Positions 37,818 through 45,618 of a stretch of 64,000 nt of DNA are shown in pieces (the stretch's first letter is position 1; each line of letters starts with the position of its first letter). A program made the position numbers and the translations under genes. Below the pieces are notes generated by a model that was not told the origin of the DNA, did not search any database, and saw only the letters and a program-made list of their open reading frames with translations. This DNA is from an uncultured Acetatifactor sp. (GTDB lineage Bacteria > Bacillota > Clostridia > Lachnospirales > Lachnospiraceae): the NCBI GenBank assembly GCA_934436435.1, contig CAKSAN010000001.1:62001-126000 (forward strand), read 5' to 3'.

Positions 37818-39143
37818 ATGCAGGAATATGTAATTGAATTATCCAAATATTTTATCGCCTTTTTTATGATCCTGTATACCGTAAGCTGTTTTTATTCCTT
37901 TCGATATCCTGTGGGGGAAAATCGGCGCGGAATCTTTATTTTACAGGATATTCTGATGTTTCTGGTGCAGGTGCTGTGTTTCCTGGATCTGTCCCTGGTC
38001 AGCGGCGATTTTCAATACCTGTTTTTCTTTGCGTTTATATTGATCTTTTTATTTGCCACGATCACTATGGTGTCGCTGGTCTACGAGAATATAAACAAAC
38101 TTTTGCTGAATAATATGTGTATGCTTTTGGGAATCGGACTTTGTATCGTGTCGAGACTTTCCTTCGATAAGGCGATCCGCCAGTATGTAATCGTTCTGGC
38201 ATCTCTGATCTTTTCCCTGTTCATTCCGTATTTGCTGGGGAAAATACATTTTTTCAAAAAGATCACCTGGCTGTATGCCACTCTGGGAATTGCACTGCTC
38301 AGTACGGTCTTGATCCTGGGCGAGGTGACCCACGGTTCCAAGATCTCTTTTTCCCTGGGCGGGATCACTTTCCAGCCTTCGGAATTTGTCAAGATCCTGT
38401 TTTTATTCTTCCTGGCCGGAGCCCTGTGGGAGAATGTTTCCTTTCAGAGAATCGTTCTGACGGCAATTATTGCGGGAGCTCATGTGGTGATCCTTGTGGT
38501 ATCCAAGGATCTGGGAAGTGCCCTGATCTTTTTCGTGGGGTTCGTTTTTGTTGTATTTGCCGCCACCAGAAATTATTTGTACCTTCTGGCCGGTATCGTG
38601 GGCGGCGGTGCTGCTTCTTACCTGGCTTATCAGTTGTTTGACCACGTCAGGGTCAGAGTGCTGGCCTGGCAGGATCCCTGGAAATATATTGACAACAAAG
38701 GCTACCAGATCACCCAGTCACTATTTGCCATCGGCAGCGGAAGCTGGTTCGGAATGGGACTGTTAAAAGGAAATCCCACGGCCATTCCTTATGTGGAAGC
38801 GGACTTTATCTTTTCTTCCATCTGTGAGGAACTGGGTGTGATCTTCGGAATGTGCCTGATCCTTATCTGTATCAGCAGCTTTCTGGAAATGATGCGGGTA
38901 GCGGTATGTATTCACGACAGATTCTACCAGCTGATCGTATACGGCATTGGCATTATGTATATTTTCCAGATCTTTCTGACCATCGGCGGAGGAACGAAAT
39001 TTATTCCGCTGACCGGTGTGACGCTTCCTTTTATCAGTTATGGAGGAAGCTCCGTTATGACGACCATGATCATGTTTTTCATTATACAGGGAATCTACAT
39101 CCGGCTGCAAAAGGAAGGAGAGCGTAGAGGTGGCAGAAAATAA
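37818..39143 (+). CDS. FtsW/RodA/SpoVE family peptidoglycan polymerase
   Basis: SEDS-family glycosyltransferase, 441 residues, ten or more transmembrane helices. The signature segment is FIPLTGVTLPFISYGGSSVM (about residues 395-414), and GGITFQPSEFVKI and an extracytoplasmic loop with DPWKYIDNKGYQITQSL carry the usual catalytic-loop features. It overlaps a PBP gene by 14 bases, so the two probably form a SEDS-PBP pair. Whether it is RodA-, FtsW- or SpoVE-like cannot be decided. The N-terminal 130 residues are longer than in typical FtsW. Confidence 0.93.
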   Translation: MQEYVIELSKYFIAFFMILYTVSCFYSFRYPVGENRRGIFILQDILMFLVQVLCFLDLSLVSGDFQYLFFFAFILIFLFATITMVSLVYENINKLLLNNMCMLLGIGLCIVSRLSFDKAIRQYVIVLASLIFSLFIPYLLGKIHFFKKITWLYATLGIALLSTVLILGEVTHGSKISFSLGGITFQPSEFVKILFLFFLAGALWENVSFQRIVLTAIIAGAHVVILVVSKDLGSALIFFVGFVFVVFAATRNYLYLLAGIVGGGAASYLAYQLFDHVRVRVLAWQDPWKYIDNKGYQITQSLFAIGSGSWFGMGLLKGNPTAIPYVEADFIFSSICEELGVIFGMCLILICISSFLEMMRVAVCIHDRFYQLIVYGIGIMYIFQIFLTIGGGTKFIPLTGVTLPFISYGGSSVMTTMIMFFIIQGIYIRLQKEGERRGGRK

Positions 39144-40617
39144 GATGCAAAATACGCAGAAAAAGAGCGAAGCCGATAACAGAAAAACAACGCGGAACCG
39201 AAGACGTATGGGCAACCAGCGGGAAATCTGGCTTTCCGCCGGAGGAATCGGTGTATTGTTCTTATGCCTTTTAATCTATCTGGGACATTTTGTGGCAACC
39301 AGTGAACAGGATATGATCAATAACAGCTACAATTCCCGCCAGCAGATCCTGTTGTCCCGCAACTATCGCGGCTCCATCTATTCCAGAGACGGCGAAGTCC
39401 TTGCGGAGACGATTCTCGGGGAAGAGGAAGAGGAGACCCGTAATTATCCCTTTAAGAATCTGTTTTCCCATATCGTTGGATATTCCACCCAGGGCAGAAT
39501 GGGAGTGGAGGCCCTGGCCAATTATTATCTGATCAACACCAATACCTCTCTGAGCAATAAGGTGAAAAACGATACTGCCGGGAAGAAGAATCCCGGAGAT
39601 AATGTATACACCACCCTGGATGTCCAGATCCAGCAGGTGGCCAACGATCAGCTGGATATTTACCGCGGAGCGATCATTGTCACCGAAGTATCTACCGGCA
39701 AAGTTCTGGCCATGGTATCTCATCCGGATTTTGATCCCAATACCATTCCGGAGATCTGGGATGATCTGGTGGCCAATGATTCCAGCACCGTGCTTTTGAA
39801 CCGCGCAACCCAGGGACTTTATCCCCCCGGTTCTACCTTCAAAATCGTGACGGCACTGGAGTACATCCGTGAGAACCCCGACACCTACCAGAATTATTCT
39901 TATAACTGTAACGGTGCCTTCCGGGTGGGAGACAGCAAGATCAGCTGTTACCACGGAGCAAATCACGGACAGGTGAATTTCAAAAAATCCTTTGCAAAAT
40001 CCTGTAACTCATCCTTTGCAAATATCGGAATGAGTCTGGACCGGAGTGCTTTTCAGGAGACCCTGAACGACCTTCTGTTCAATAAGGACCTGCCATTGAC
40101 CCTGAATTACGCCAAAAGTTCCGCTATTGTCTCCGACAGTACTCCTTCTGCGGAAATGATGCAGACCTCCATCGGTCAGGGCAAGACCCAGATCACACCG
40201 ATGCACCTGAATATGATTACCTGTGCCATTGCGAATGACGGTGTTCTGATGAAGCCCTATGTGATTGATCATGTGGAAAACGACGAAGGTACAGTGGTAA
40301 AAAGCTTTAAAGCTTCCGAGTACGGACGATTGATGACAGAGGATGAGGCTGCAGTTCTGAAGCAGCTGATGACCGATGTTGTAGAAGAGGGTACTGCATC
40401 CAAGCTGAAAGGACTGAATTATACCGCCGCCGGCAAGACCGGTTCCGCGGAATACAATAATGTCAAGGGAGACAGTCATGCCTGGTTTACCGGCTTTGCT
40501 CCGGCGGAGGATCCGGAGGTCTGCGTTACCATTATCGTCGAAGGTGCGGGAAGCGGCGGTGATTATGCGGTTCCCATCGCAAGACGTCTGTTTGATTCGT
40601 ATTTCAACCAGAAATAA
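39130..40617 (+). CDS. Class B penicillin-binding protein (transpeptidase)
   Basis: Peptide cross-linking enzyme, 495 residues, with a basic cytosolic tail (1-35), one transmembrane helix (about 36-55) and an extracytoplasmic part. Active-site motifs: STFK at 235-238 (Ser235 nucleophile), SCN at 291-293 and KTG at 436-438. The pedestal domain is short, as in the PbpA type. The start is GTG 39130: AGGAG (39116-39120) lies 9 bases upstream. It overlaps the SEDS gene, which supports a functional pair in elongation or sporulation. Confidence 0.94.
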   Translation: MAENKMQNTQKKSEADNRKTTRNRRRMGNQREIWLSAGGIGVLFLCLLIYLGHFVATSEQDMINNSYNSRQQILLSRNYRGSIYSRDGEVLAETILGEEEEETRNYPFKNLFSHIVGYSTQGRMGVEALANYYLINTNTSLSNKVKNDTAGKKNPGDNVYTTLDVQIQQVANDQLDIYRGAIIVTEVSTGKVLAMVSHPDFDPNTIPEIWDDLVANDSSTVLLNRATQGLYPPGSTFKIVTALEYIRENPDTYQNYSYNCNGAFRVGDSKISCYHGANHGQVNFKKSFAKSCNSSFANIGMSLDRSAFQETLNDLLFNKDLPLTLNYAKSSAIVSDSTPSAEMMQTSIGQGKTQITPMHLNMITCAIANDGVLMKPYVIDHVENDEGTVVKSFKASEYGRLMTEDEAAVLKQLMTDVVEEGTASKLKGLNYTAAGKTGSAEYNNVKGDSHAWFTGFAPAEDPEVCVTIIVEGAGSGGDYAVPIARRLFDSYFNQK

Positions 40618-40637
40618 TGATCGGAGGATAAAGCGCC

Positions 40638-41078
40638 ATGATAGAGGCTACCAGTTGCGGTGGAGTTGTGATCTTTCGGGGAAAAATTCTGCTGCTTTAC
40701 AAAAATATTAAAAATAAATACGAAGGATGGGTGCTGCCGAAAGGAACCGTGGAAGCCGGTGAGACCCACGAGGAGACTGCCCTCAGGGAAGTGTTGGAGG
40801 AAAGCGGTTCGAAGGCATATATCGTAGATTATATTGGCAGAAGCGAGTATACCTTTACGGTACCGGAAGATGTGGTGGAAAAGGAAGTGCACTGGTATCT
40901 GATGGGAACCGACAGCTATTACAGCAAACCCCAGAGAGAAGAATACTTTGCCGACTCAGGTTTTTACAAATACCATGAGGCTTACCATCTTCTGAAATTT
41001 GCCAATGAAAAACAGATTCTGGAGAAAGCCTATGCGGATTATCAGGAAAGAAAAAGGAATAATCAATGGAAGAATTGA
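40638..41078 (+). CDS. Nudix hydrolase
   Basis: A 146-residue hydrolase with a complete Nudix box (G-x5-E-x7-REVLEESG, residues about 36-57, GTVEAGETHEETALREVLEE). Substrate unknown; the short length and WVLPKGTVE lead resemble diadenosine-tetraphosphate and dNTP-type Nudix proteins. GGAGG lies upstream of ATG 40638. The last codons form the first arm of a bidirectional terminator. Confidence 0.9.
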   Translation: MIEATSCGGVVIFRGKILLLYKNIKNKYEGWVLPKGTVEAGETHEETALREVLEESGSKAYIVDYIGRSEYTFTVPEDVVEKEVHWYLMGTDSYYSKPQREEYFADSGFYKYHEAYHLLKFANEKQILEKAYADYQERKRNNQWKN

Positions 41079-41086
41079 TTATTCCT
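41055..41086. terminator. Bidirectional terminator between Nudix and HD-GYP-like genes
   Basis: A perfect 13-bp stem (41055-41067 with 41074-41086) overlapping the Nudix stop codon; T-rich sequence follows on both strands. Confidence 0.85.
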
Positions 41087-41099
41087 GCTTTTCTAAACA

Positions 41100-42152
41100 T
41101 TAAACATTCTTGACGATCTCCAGCTCCGGTCTCTGCAACAGATCCACAAATTCATTTTTATCATTCTTTAAGATGGGGCGGGAGTACTTGTTGGGATGGA
41201 TGATCAATACTTCCCAAATAGTTCCGTCATTCAGTTGTACATTGGTTCCGATCTGGGCATCGGCGATACGCTTCATGACCGGCATCAGCAATTCCACGTC
41301 ATATTTATCCAGGCTTTTTTCAAAATTCCCAAGGATCTGCAGCGGGGTCAGCGCATTACGGTAAGTTCTGGGGGATGCCATGGCAATATAGGCATCAATA
41401 ATGGCAATATATCTGGCAAAAACGTCTATCTTCTGACCGGACATATGGTAGGGATAACCGCTGCCGTCCAGACGTTCATGGTGCATGATCACCGCATTTT
41501 TTACATGCTCGTTCAGATCCTGATTGCGCACCGTAGTGTAGCCTACCACGGGGTGAGTCTTGATGATCTTGAATTCTTCATCCGTGAGCTTTCCCGGCTT
41601 CCATAACAATTCATAGGGCAGCTGCAGCTTGCCGATGTCATAATAAAAACCGCAGAGAATCAGGGTGTTTTTTTCCTCCTCGCTCATGCCCAGCCAGTCG
41701 GCAATGGTACCGGCCAGAAGAGCGGCATTCAGTCCCTGCGTATAGGTAAGTTCATCCTCACTGGGCATCAGATTGTACAGGTAATCCAGTAATACCGGTC
41801 CGGAAGTAATATAATAATACAATTCCCTGTAAATCGTCAGAAGAATAATATCCGCCGGCTTTCTGCCCATGATCAGAAGCTGTTTCATCGCCAGCTTATA
41901 TTGTCCCAGGAATAACGGATAAGCCTGTTCAAAAGCCTTGAAATTTGAGTCGAAACGAATCTTCTCATAATGGGTAGTGGCGAAATCAATATCCTCCATG
42001 ATGGTAACACACACCAGATTATAGCGTTTCAACTTTTCGATGATCTGTAAAGTGACGGTCGTTCCCGCAGGATAGATCACCCGATCCTGATCCAGAATGT
42101 CCTCCCCCAGGACCATATCCGGCTGTAACTCCATTTTAGTAATAACCTTCAA
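41100..42152 (-). CDS. Degenerate HD-GYP domain protein
   Basis: A 350-residue protein with an N-terminal region of unknown type (1-130) and an HD-GYP-like domain (about 135-300). HD-GYP enzymes hydrolyse cyclic-di-GMP. Here two metal ligands are lost: the first His is Gln139 (YTQGLNAALL) and the HD pair is Tyr171-Asp172 (YYDIGKL). The later HHERLDGSGYP motif (about 224-234) is intact. Enzyme activity is therefore doubtful; it may be a binding or regulatory protein. The start is TTG 42152, with AGGAGG 8 bases upstream; ATG at residue 7 is spaced less well. Confidence 0.8.
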   Translation of the reverse strand: MKVITKMELQPDMVLGEDILDQDRVIYPAGTTVTLQIIEKLKRYNLVCVTIMEDIDFATTHYEKIRFDSNFKAFEQAYPLFLGQYKLAMKQLLIMGRKPADIILLTIYRELYYYITSGPVLLDYLYNLMPSEDELTYTQGLNAALLAGTIADWLGMSEEEKNTLILCGFYYDIGKLQLPYELLWKPGKLTDEEFKIIKTHPVVGYTTVRNQDLNEHVKNAVIMHHERLDGSGYPYHMSGQKIDVFARYIAIIDAYIAMASPRTYRNALTPLQILGNFEKSLDKYDVELLMPVMKRIADAQIGTNVQLNDGTIWEVLIIHPNKYSRPILKNDKNEFVDLLQRPELEIVKNV

Positions 42153-42182
42153 AGATATTCCCTCCTCTTTTGTACTAATTCA

Positions 42183-42210
42183 AGTATAAAATATCATGCT
42201 AAAAAGTCAA
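42183..42210 (-). promoter_or_regulatory. Promoter of the HD-GYP-like gene
   Basis: On the minus strand: TTGACT (42210-42205), 16 bases, TATACT (42188-42183). It diverges from the plus-strand promoter at 42221. Confidence 0.7.
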
Positions 42211-42220
42211 GTAACAAAAA

Positions 42221-42249
42221 TTGTAATATCATGGAATCTATGTTATACT
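42221..42249 (+). promoter_or_regulatory. Promoter of the 42308-43967 gene group
   Basis: TTGTAA (42221-42226), 17 bases, TATACT (42244-42249). Confidence 0.75.
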
Positions 42250-42307
42250 AGGAGAAAAAGATTTGTAACTATTCAGAATAGTTACAAGCGTTTTAAGGAA
42301 CTTGTGT

Positions 42308-42631
42308 ATGGCGGGAAATCTTAAGTATGCTCCAAATCTCTATCTGGGAGAGAGCATTGCATCCGAAAAACTGGATAAACTAAAAAAGAGACTGGACACA
42401 AAGCCTCTTTTGGCCAATGTATATCTCATTACTCCGGCCAGAAATCCGGCCGATCAGCTGGATATTTTCGACGCCAGACAGTTGGTTCAGCCTCATTACA
42501 GGAACGAAGAGTTTCTCATTCTCGGCATGGCGTCCGGCTATGAAGAAGCATTGCAGCTGATCGAACAGATCACCGGAGAATGTCTGGAAGCCAGAGGCGA
42601 CTGCAATCTGCGGGAGTATTTGTTATGTTAA
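42308..42631 (+). CDS. Uncharacterised 107-residue protein
   Basis: A soluble alpha/beta protein (LANVYLITPARNPADQLDIFD, FLILGMASGYEEALQLIEQ). It has no motif that I recognise. ATG 42308 follows AAGGA by 8 bases; an in-frame TTG at 42302 is less likely. It overlaps the DUF2953 gene (ATGTTAA) and stands before the gerW homologue, so a link to spores is possible by context only. Clostridial genomes often carry a gene of this size at this place. Confidence 0.8.
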   Translation: MAGNLKYAPNLYLGESIASEKLDKLKKRLDTKPLLANVYLITPARNPADQLDIFDARQLVQPHYRNEEFLILGMASGYEEALQLIEQITGECLEARGDCNLREYLLC

Positions 42632-43518
42632 CGATTCTTTTTAAAATATTGAGTATCCTGGGAATCGTGCTCCTGATCCTTTTAGGGGTTGCGGTAGTGG
42701 TAGTTCTTTTGATCCTGTTTTTCCCGATTTTCTACAAAATATCCGGGAAGAAAAATGCCGAAGAACTACTGATTTCGGCAAGAGCCGGGTGGTTGTTCGG
42801 CCTCCTTCGCCTGTCCTATGATTATCCCGAGCCCGGGAGGCTTGTAATAAAGCTTTTGTTCTTTACTCTGTATGATTCCTCCGTGGAAAAACCGGAGCCG
42901 CCATTGGAGGAGCCGTCACAGGCAGCACCGGAGACGACAAAGCCTGTCGAGGCGGAAAGTTCCCAGCCGTCCCCGGTAACAGATGACGGGAATGAGGAGA
43001 AGGTGCCGGAGCCTGTGGAGCCGGAAACGACCGGGCAGAAGGAAAAAAAATCCGCAAAAACAACGAACCGTCTGTACGGATTTTTTGAAAGAATCCGGTA
43101 CACAGTCCGGATGATTTGTGCTAAAATCAAAAATATTCTGCAAAATATTGCTTTTTATAAAGAATTATGGAATGATCCGGATACGCAGGGACTTTTGAAG
43201 CACGCCGGAAAGCGTCTTGGGCATATTCTAAAAAGACTACGTCCGAGAAAGCTCACAGTCACGGCCGTCGTCGGTACCGGTTCTCCGGATACCACCGGAT
43301 ACCTGTATGGGATCTACGGAATGTTACTTCCGAAAATGGGAAAGGGAATCTGTATTACCCCGGATTTTGAACAGGCCGTTTTAGAGGGAGACTTTAAAGC
43401 CTCCGGGCATTTTACCGTGGCCTGCGTGGTGTTCCATTCCCTTCGGCTGCTTATGGACCGGAGACTGCAGGAATTGCGGGACAAGATCAGAGAATATAAG
43501 AAAACTCAGAAAAAATAA
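42625..43518 (+). CDS. DUF2953 protein (YtfI-like)
   Basis: A 297-residue protein with one N-terminal transmembrane helix (about 5-35, very hydrophobic), a Pro/Glu/Thr-rich linker (about 85-140) and a C-terminal DUF2953 domain (VGTGSPDTTGYLYGIYGM, then ITPDFEQAVLEGDFKASGHF). In Bacillus ytfI lies next to ytfJ/gerW, the same order as here, and is a sigma-F-associated sporulation gene. The frame is open upstream, but ATG 42625 fits the overlap with the previous stop. Confidence 0.88.
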   Translation: MLTILFKILSILGIVLLILLGVAVVVVLLILFFPIFYKISGKKNAEELLISARAGWLFGLLRLSYDYPEPGRLVIKLLFFTLYDSSVEKPEPPLEEPSQAAPETTKPVEAESSQPSPVTDDGNEEKVPEPVEPETTGQKEKKSAKTTNRLYGFFERIRYTVRMICAKIKNILQNIAFYKELWNDPDTQGLLKHAGKRLGHILKRLRPRKLTVTAVVGTGSPDTTGYLYGIYGMLLPKMGKGICITPDFEQAVLEGDFKASGHFTVACVVFHSLRLLMDRRLQELRDKIREYKKTQKK

Positions 43519-43541
43519 CAGTATAAAACAGGAGGTTTATT

Positions 43542-43967
43542 ATGGCAGAAAAAGATAATCAGTTTCAGGGTGTGGTAGAATCTCTGTTGAAGGGAATGGA
43601 TACCGTGCTTTCCACCAAGACTGTTGTAGGGGAGGCTACAAAGATCGGCGATACCATTATTCTTCCCCTGGTGGATGTCACCTTTGGCGTTGGTGCCGGT
43701 GCCGGGAATAATTCCGAGAAAAAGTCCGCATCCGGAGCCGGGGGCTTAGGTGGTAAGATGACTCCCAGTGCAGTTCTTGTCATTAAAAACGGTTCCACCA
43801 AGCTGGTAAATATCAAGAATCAGGATACCGTTACCAAGATTCTGGATATGATTCCTGACATTGTAGATAAATTTACCCAGCCGAAGGAAAAAGAAGAAAT
43901 GTCCGACGCGGAAGTTGTTGACATTGCATTTCCGGAAGCGGAAGAGAAAACTACAGAAGACAAGTAA
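43542..43967 (+). CDS. ytfJ: GerW/YtfJ family spore protein
   Basis: A 141-residue protein with the family block VVGEATKIGDTIILPLVDVTFGVGAGAG (shortened in the family to a glycine-rich loop) and GGKMTPSAVLVIKNG. GerW supports Ger receptor-dependent spore germination in Bacillus. The C-terminal 30 residues are acidic and variable. AGGAGG precedes ATG 43542. It follows the DUF2953 gene by 23 bases, as in Bacillus. Confidence 0.93.
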   Translation: MAEKDNQFQGVVESLLKGMDTVLSTKTVVGEATKIGDTIILPLVDVTFGVGAGAGNNSEKKSASGAGGLGGKMTPSAVLVIKNGSTKLVNIKNQDTVTKILDMIPDIVDKFTQPKEKEEMSDAEVVDIAFPEAEEKTTEDK

Positions 43968-44022
43968 TATTTGACATACTCTGCATATAATAAAGTGAGA
44001 ACAGTCTGGATCCGGAGGATGT

Positions 44023-44166
44023 ATGAAGAAGATCATCGGCCTGATACTCTTTTTTGTAGCCGTCGGCATGCTGCTCATGCTTGTGATCCACAATCGATTT
44101 ATCGGTCTGATCATGGTAGCTCTTTTATTATTTGCGGGGTATTATCTTTTCTGTGGTTGCGAGTAA
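44023..44166 (+). CDS. Small two-helix membrane protein (47 aa)
   Basis: ATG 44023 to TAA 44164-44166: a 47-residue protein, MKKIIGLILFFVAVGMLLM at the start, then two hydrophobic segments joined by HNRFIG and a C-terminal YLFCGCE. CGGAGG lies 4 bases before the start. Its stop is 11 bases before the J-domain-like gene and no other gene occupies the region, so I call it real. Function unknown. Confidence 0.65.
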   Translation: MKKIIGLILFFVAVGMLLMLVIHNRFIGLIMVALLLFAGYYLFCGCE

Positions 44167-44177
44167 GAGGGTGCGGT

Positions 44178-44717
44178 ATGATTGATTGGGAAGAGGTCAT
44201 TAAGGCAGAAAGTACCGAAGAGCTAAAAGAAATAAAGCTGTGGCTTTTTCAGGAAAACATGCGTCTGGAACAGGAACGTACGGAGTTGGAGCAGGCCCGG
44301 AACAAATTTCTGGACGAGCGGGTGAAACTACGGGACGAACTGGATGAGTTAAACCGGCGAACGGTAATGGAGCGGAAACGTCTGAAAGAGGAGAACCTGT
44401 TCTTTGAGAAGAAAATGGCCATACTGCAGGAGGGGTTCCGTCATCTGGAAGAGGACCGGAAGAAGTTCGAGAGAGAACGGAAGATCCTCACCGAGGAAGC
44501 CAGAGAACAAAAGGAGCGGAATCTGTCTGCCGATGAAAGCAGCTTTTCAGCGGTACAGCTTTTATTCCGGGGAGTAAATAATCCGTTGGCTTTACGAAAA
44601 AGATACCGGGATCTGATCAAGATCTTTCATCCGGACAACCTCTTCGGAGACGGGGAGCTGGCCGGACAGATCAATAAAGAATATTTGAAGCGGAAACAGG
44701 AAGAGCGGTTTTGGTAG
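44178..44717 (+). CDS. Coiled-coil protein with C-terminal J-domain-like segment
   Basis: A 179-residue protein. Residues about 20-125 are a charged coiled coil (repeats of Glu/Arg/Lys in heptads). The C-terminus reads RKRYRDLIKIFHPDNLFGDGELAGQINKEYLKR, which matches helices II-III of a J domain with an intact HPD tripeptide. J domains stimulate Hsp70; here the helix I region is unusual, so chaperone action is inferred. ATG 44178 is chosen because the frame upstream runs through the 47-residue gene in another phase. Confidence 0.7.
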   Translation: MIDWEEVIKAESTEELKEIKLWLFQENMRLEQERTELEQARNKFLDERVKLRDELDELNRRTVMERKRLKEENLFFEKKMAILQEGFRHLEEDRKKFERERKILTEEAREQKERNLSADESSFSAVQLLFRGVNNPLALRKRYRDLIKIFHPDNLFGDGELAGQINKEYLKRKQEERFW

Positions 44718-44738
44718 TTTTGTGACAGACAAAAAATA

Positions 44739-44770
44739 AGCCAGAAATGAAATTCATCATTTCTGGCTTT
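44739..44770. terminator. Bidirectional terminator between J-like gene and rpmB
   Basis: A 12-bp perfect stem (44739-44750 with 44757-44768, loop AATTCA), T-tract after it on the plus strand and the reverse on the minus strand. Confidence 0.85.
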
Positions 44771-44796
44771 CTAAAATCCAATATTATCGCAGAAGA

Positions 44797-44982
44797 TTAA
44801 GCTCTTTCAACTTTACCAGATTTTAAACAGCTGGTGCAGACATGCATTCTTCTAGCTCCGCCGTTAACCTTGCACTTAACGCTCTTAACATTAGAGTTCC
44901 AAATTGCGTTGCTTCTTCTATGAGAATGGCTTACATTGTTACCGAAATGAACGCCCTTACCGCAAATATCACATTTAGCCAT
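44797..44982 (-). CDS. rpmB: 50S ribosomal protein L28
   Basis: A 61-residue ribosomal protein. It has the zinc-ribbon form with Cys pairs CDICGKG and CTSC, and the family block FGNNVSHSHRRSNAIW. GAGGAGG lies before ATG 44982; an upstream in-frame extension lacks support. It is divergent from the Asp23-fakA group, the usual arrangement in Firmicutes. Confidence 0.97.
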   Translation of the reverse strand: MAKCDICGKGVHFGNNVSHSHRRSNAIWNSNVKSVKCKVNGGARRMHVCTSCLKSGKVERA

Positions 44983-45073
44983 CTTGACACCTCCTCGATC
45001 TAACGCGCATCTTACGCTTACTTTTAAACAATTTTTTTCAATAAAATACATGTGAAATGCTCACAACATTGAT

Positions 45074-45102
45074 ATATTAACAGAAAAACAAAATAAAAGC
45101 AA
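45074..45102 (-). promoter_or_regulatory. Candidate rpmB promoter
   Basis: On the minus strand: TTGCTT (45102-45097), 17 bases, TAATAT (45079-45074). Confidence 0.55.
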
Positions 45103-45245
45103 GCAAAAAATATTTATTTTTTTTATTTTATTGTTTCTTTTTCAAAGGAAAGCTGTTAAAATACATTTATATATGTCTGGGCTTTAGATATTTCAGGCAG
45201 ACATATCGGAAGAAACAAGTGATCCGAATATGAAGGAGGTTCTGT

Positions 45246-45605
45246 ATGAAAGGTTCTTCTATGAATACCCATATGGGAAATATTGTCATTGATAATGAAG
45301 TCATTGCACAGTATGCCGGCAGTGTGGCGGTAGAGTGCTTTGGTATCGTAGGTATGGCCGGAGTCAGCATGAAGGATGGTCTGGTTAAGCTGCTTAAGAT
45401 GGACAGCATCACCAGAGGCATCAATGTGTCCCTGGACAAAAATAAACTGATTCTGGACTTCCATGTGATCGTAGCATACGGCGTCAGCATTCTGGCTGTC
45501 ACCGACAACCTGATCAGCAACGTAAAATACAAAGTGGAAGAATTTACCGGGATTGAGATCAAAAAGATCAACATCTTTGTTGAAGGTGTAAGAGTGATTG
45601 ATTAA
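45246..45605 (+). CDS. Asp23/Gls24 family envelope stress protein
   Basis: A 119-residue Asp23-family protein (GNIVIDNEVIAQYAGSVAVECFGIVGMAG, VEEFTGIEIKKINIFVEGVRV). Bacillus YloU is the homologue next to yloV, the same arrangement as here. Asp23 proteins lie at the membrane and are linked to envelope stress. AAGGAGG precedes ATG 45246. It overlaps the upstream region of the DAK2 gene by spacing only; the two are one transcript. Confidence 0.92.
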   Translation: MKGSSMNTHMGNIVIDNEVIAQYAGSVAVECFGIVGMAGVSMKDGLVKLLKMDSITRGINVSLDKNKLILDFHVIVAYGVSILAVTDNLISNVKYKVEEFTGIEIKKINIFVEGVRVID

Positions 45606-45618
45606 GGAGGACGTAATT

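Noticed and set aside
43968..44022. TTGACA near 43973 as a promoter for the 47-residue gene
   Set aside because: The only TATAAT-like box is nine bases away from it, far from the normal 17-base spacing.
43971..44177. N-terminal extension of the J-domain-like protein
   Set aside because: The extension runs out of phase through the 47-residue membrane gene and lacks a start signal; ATG 44178 is better.
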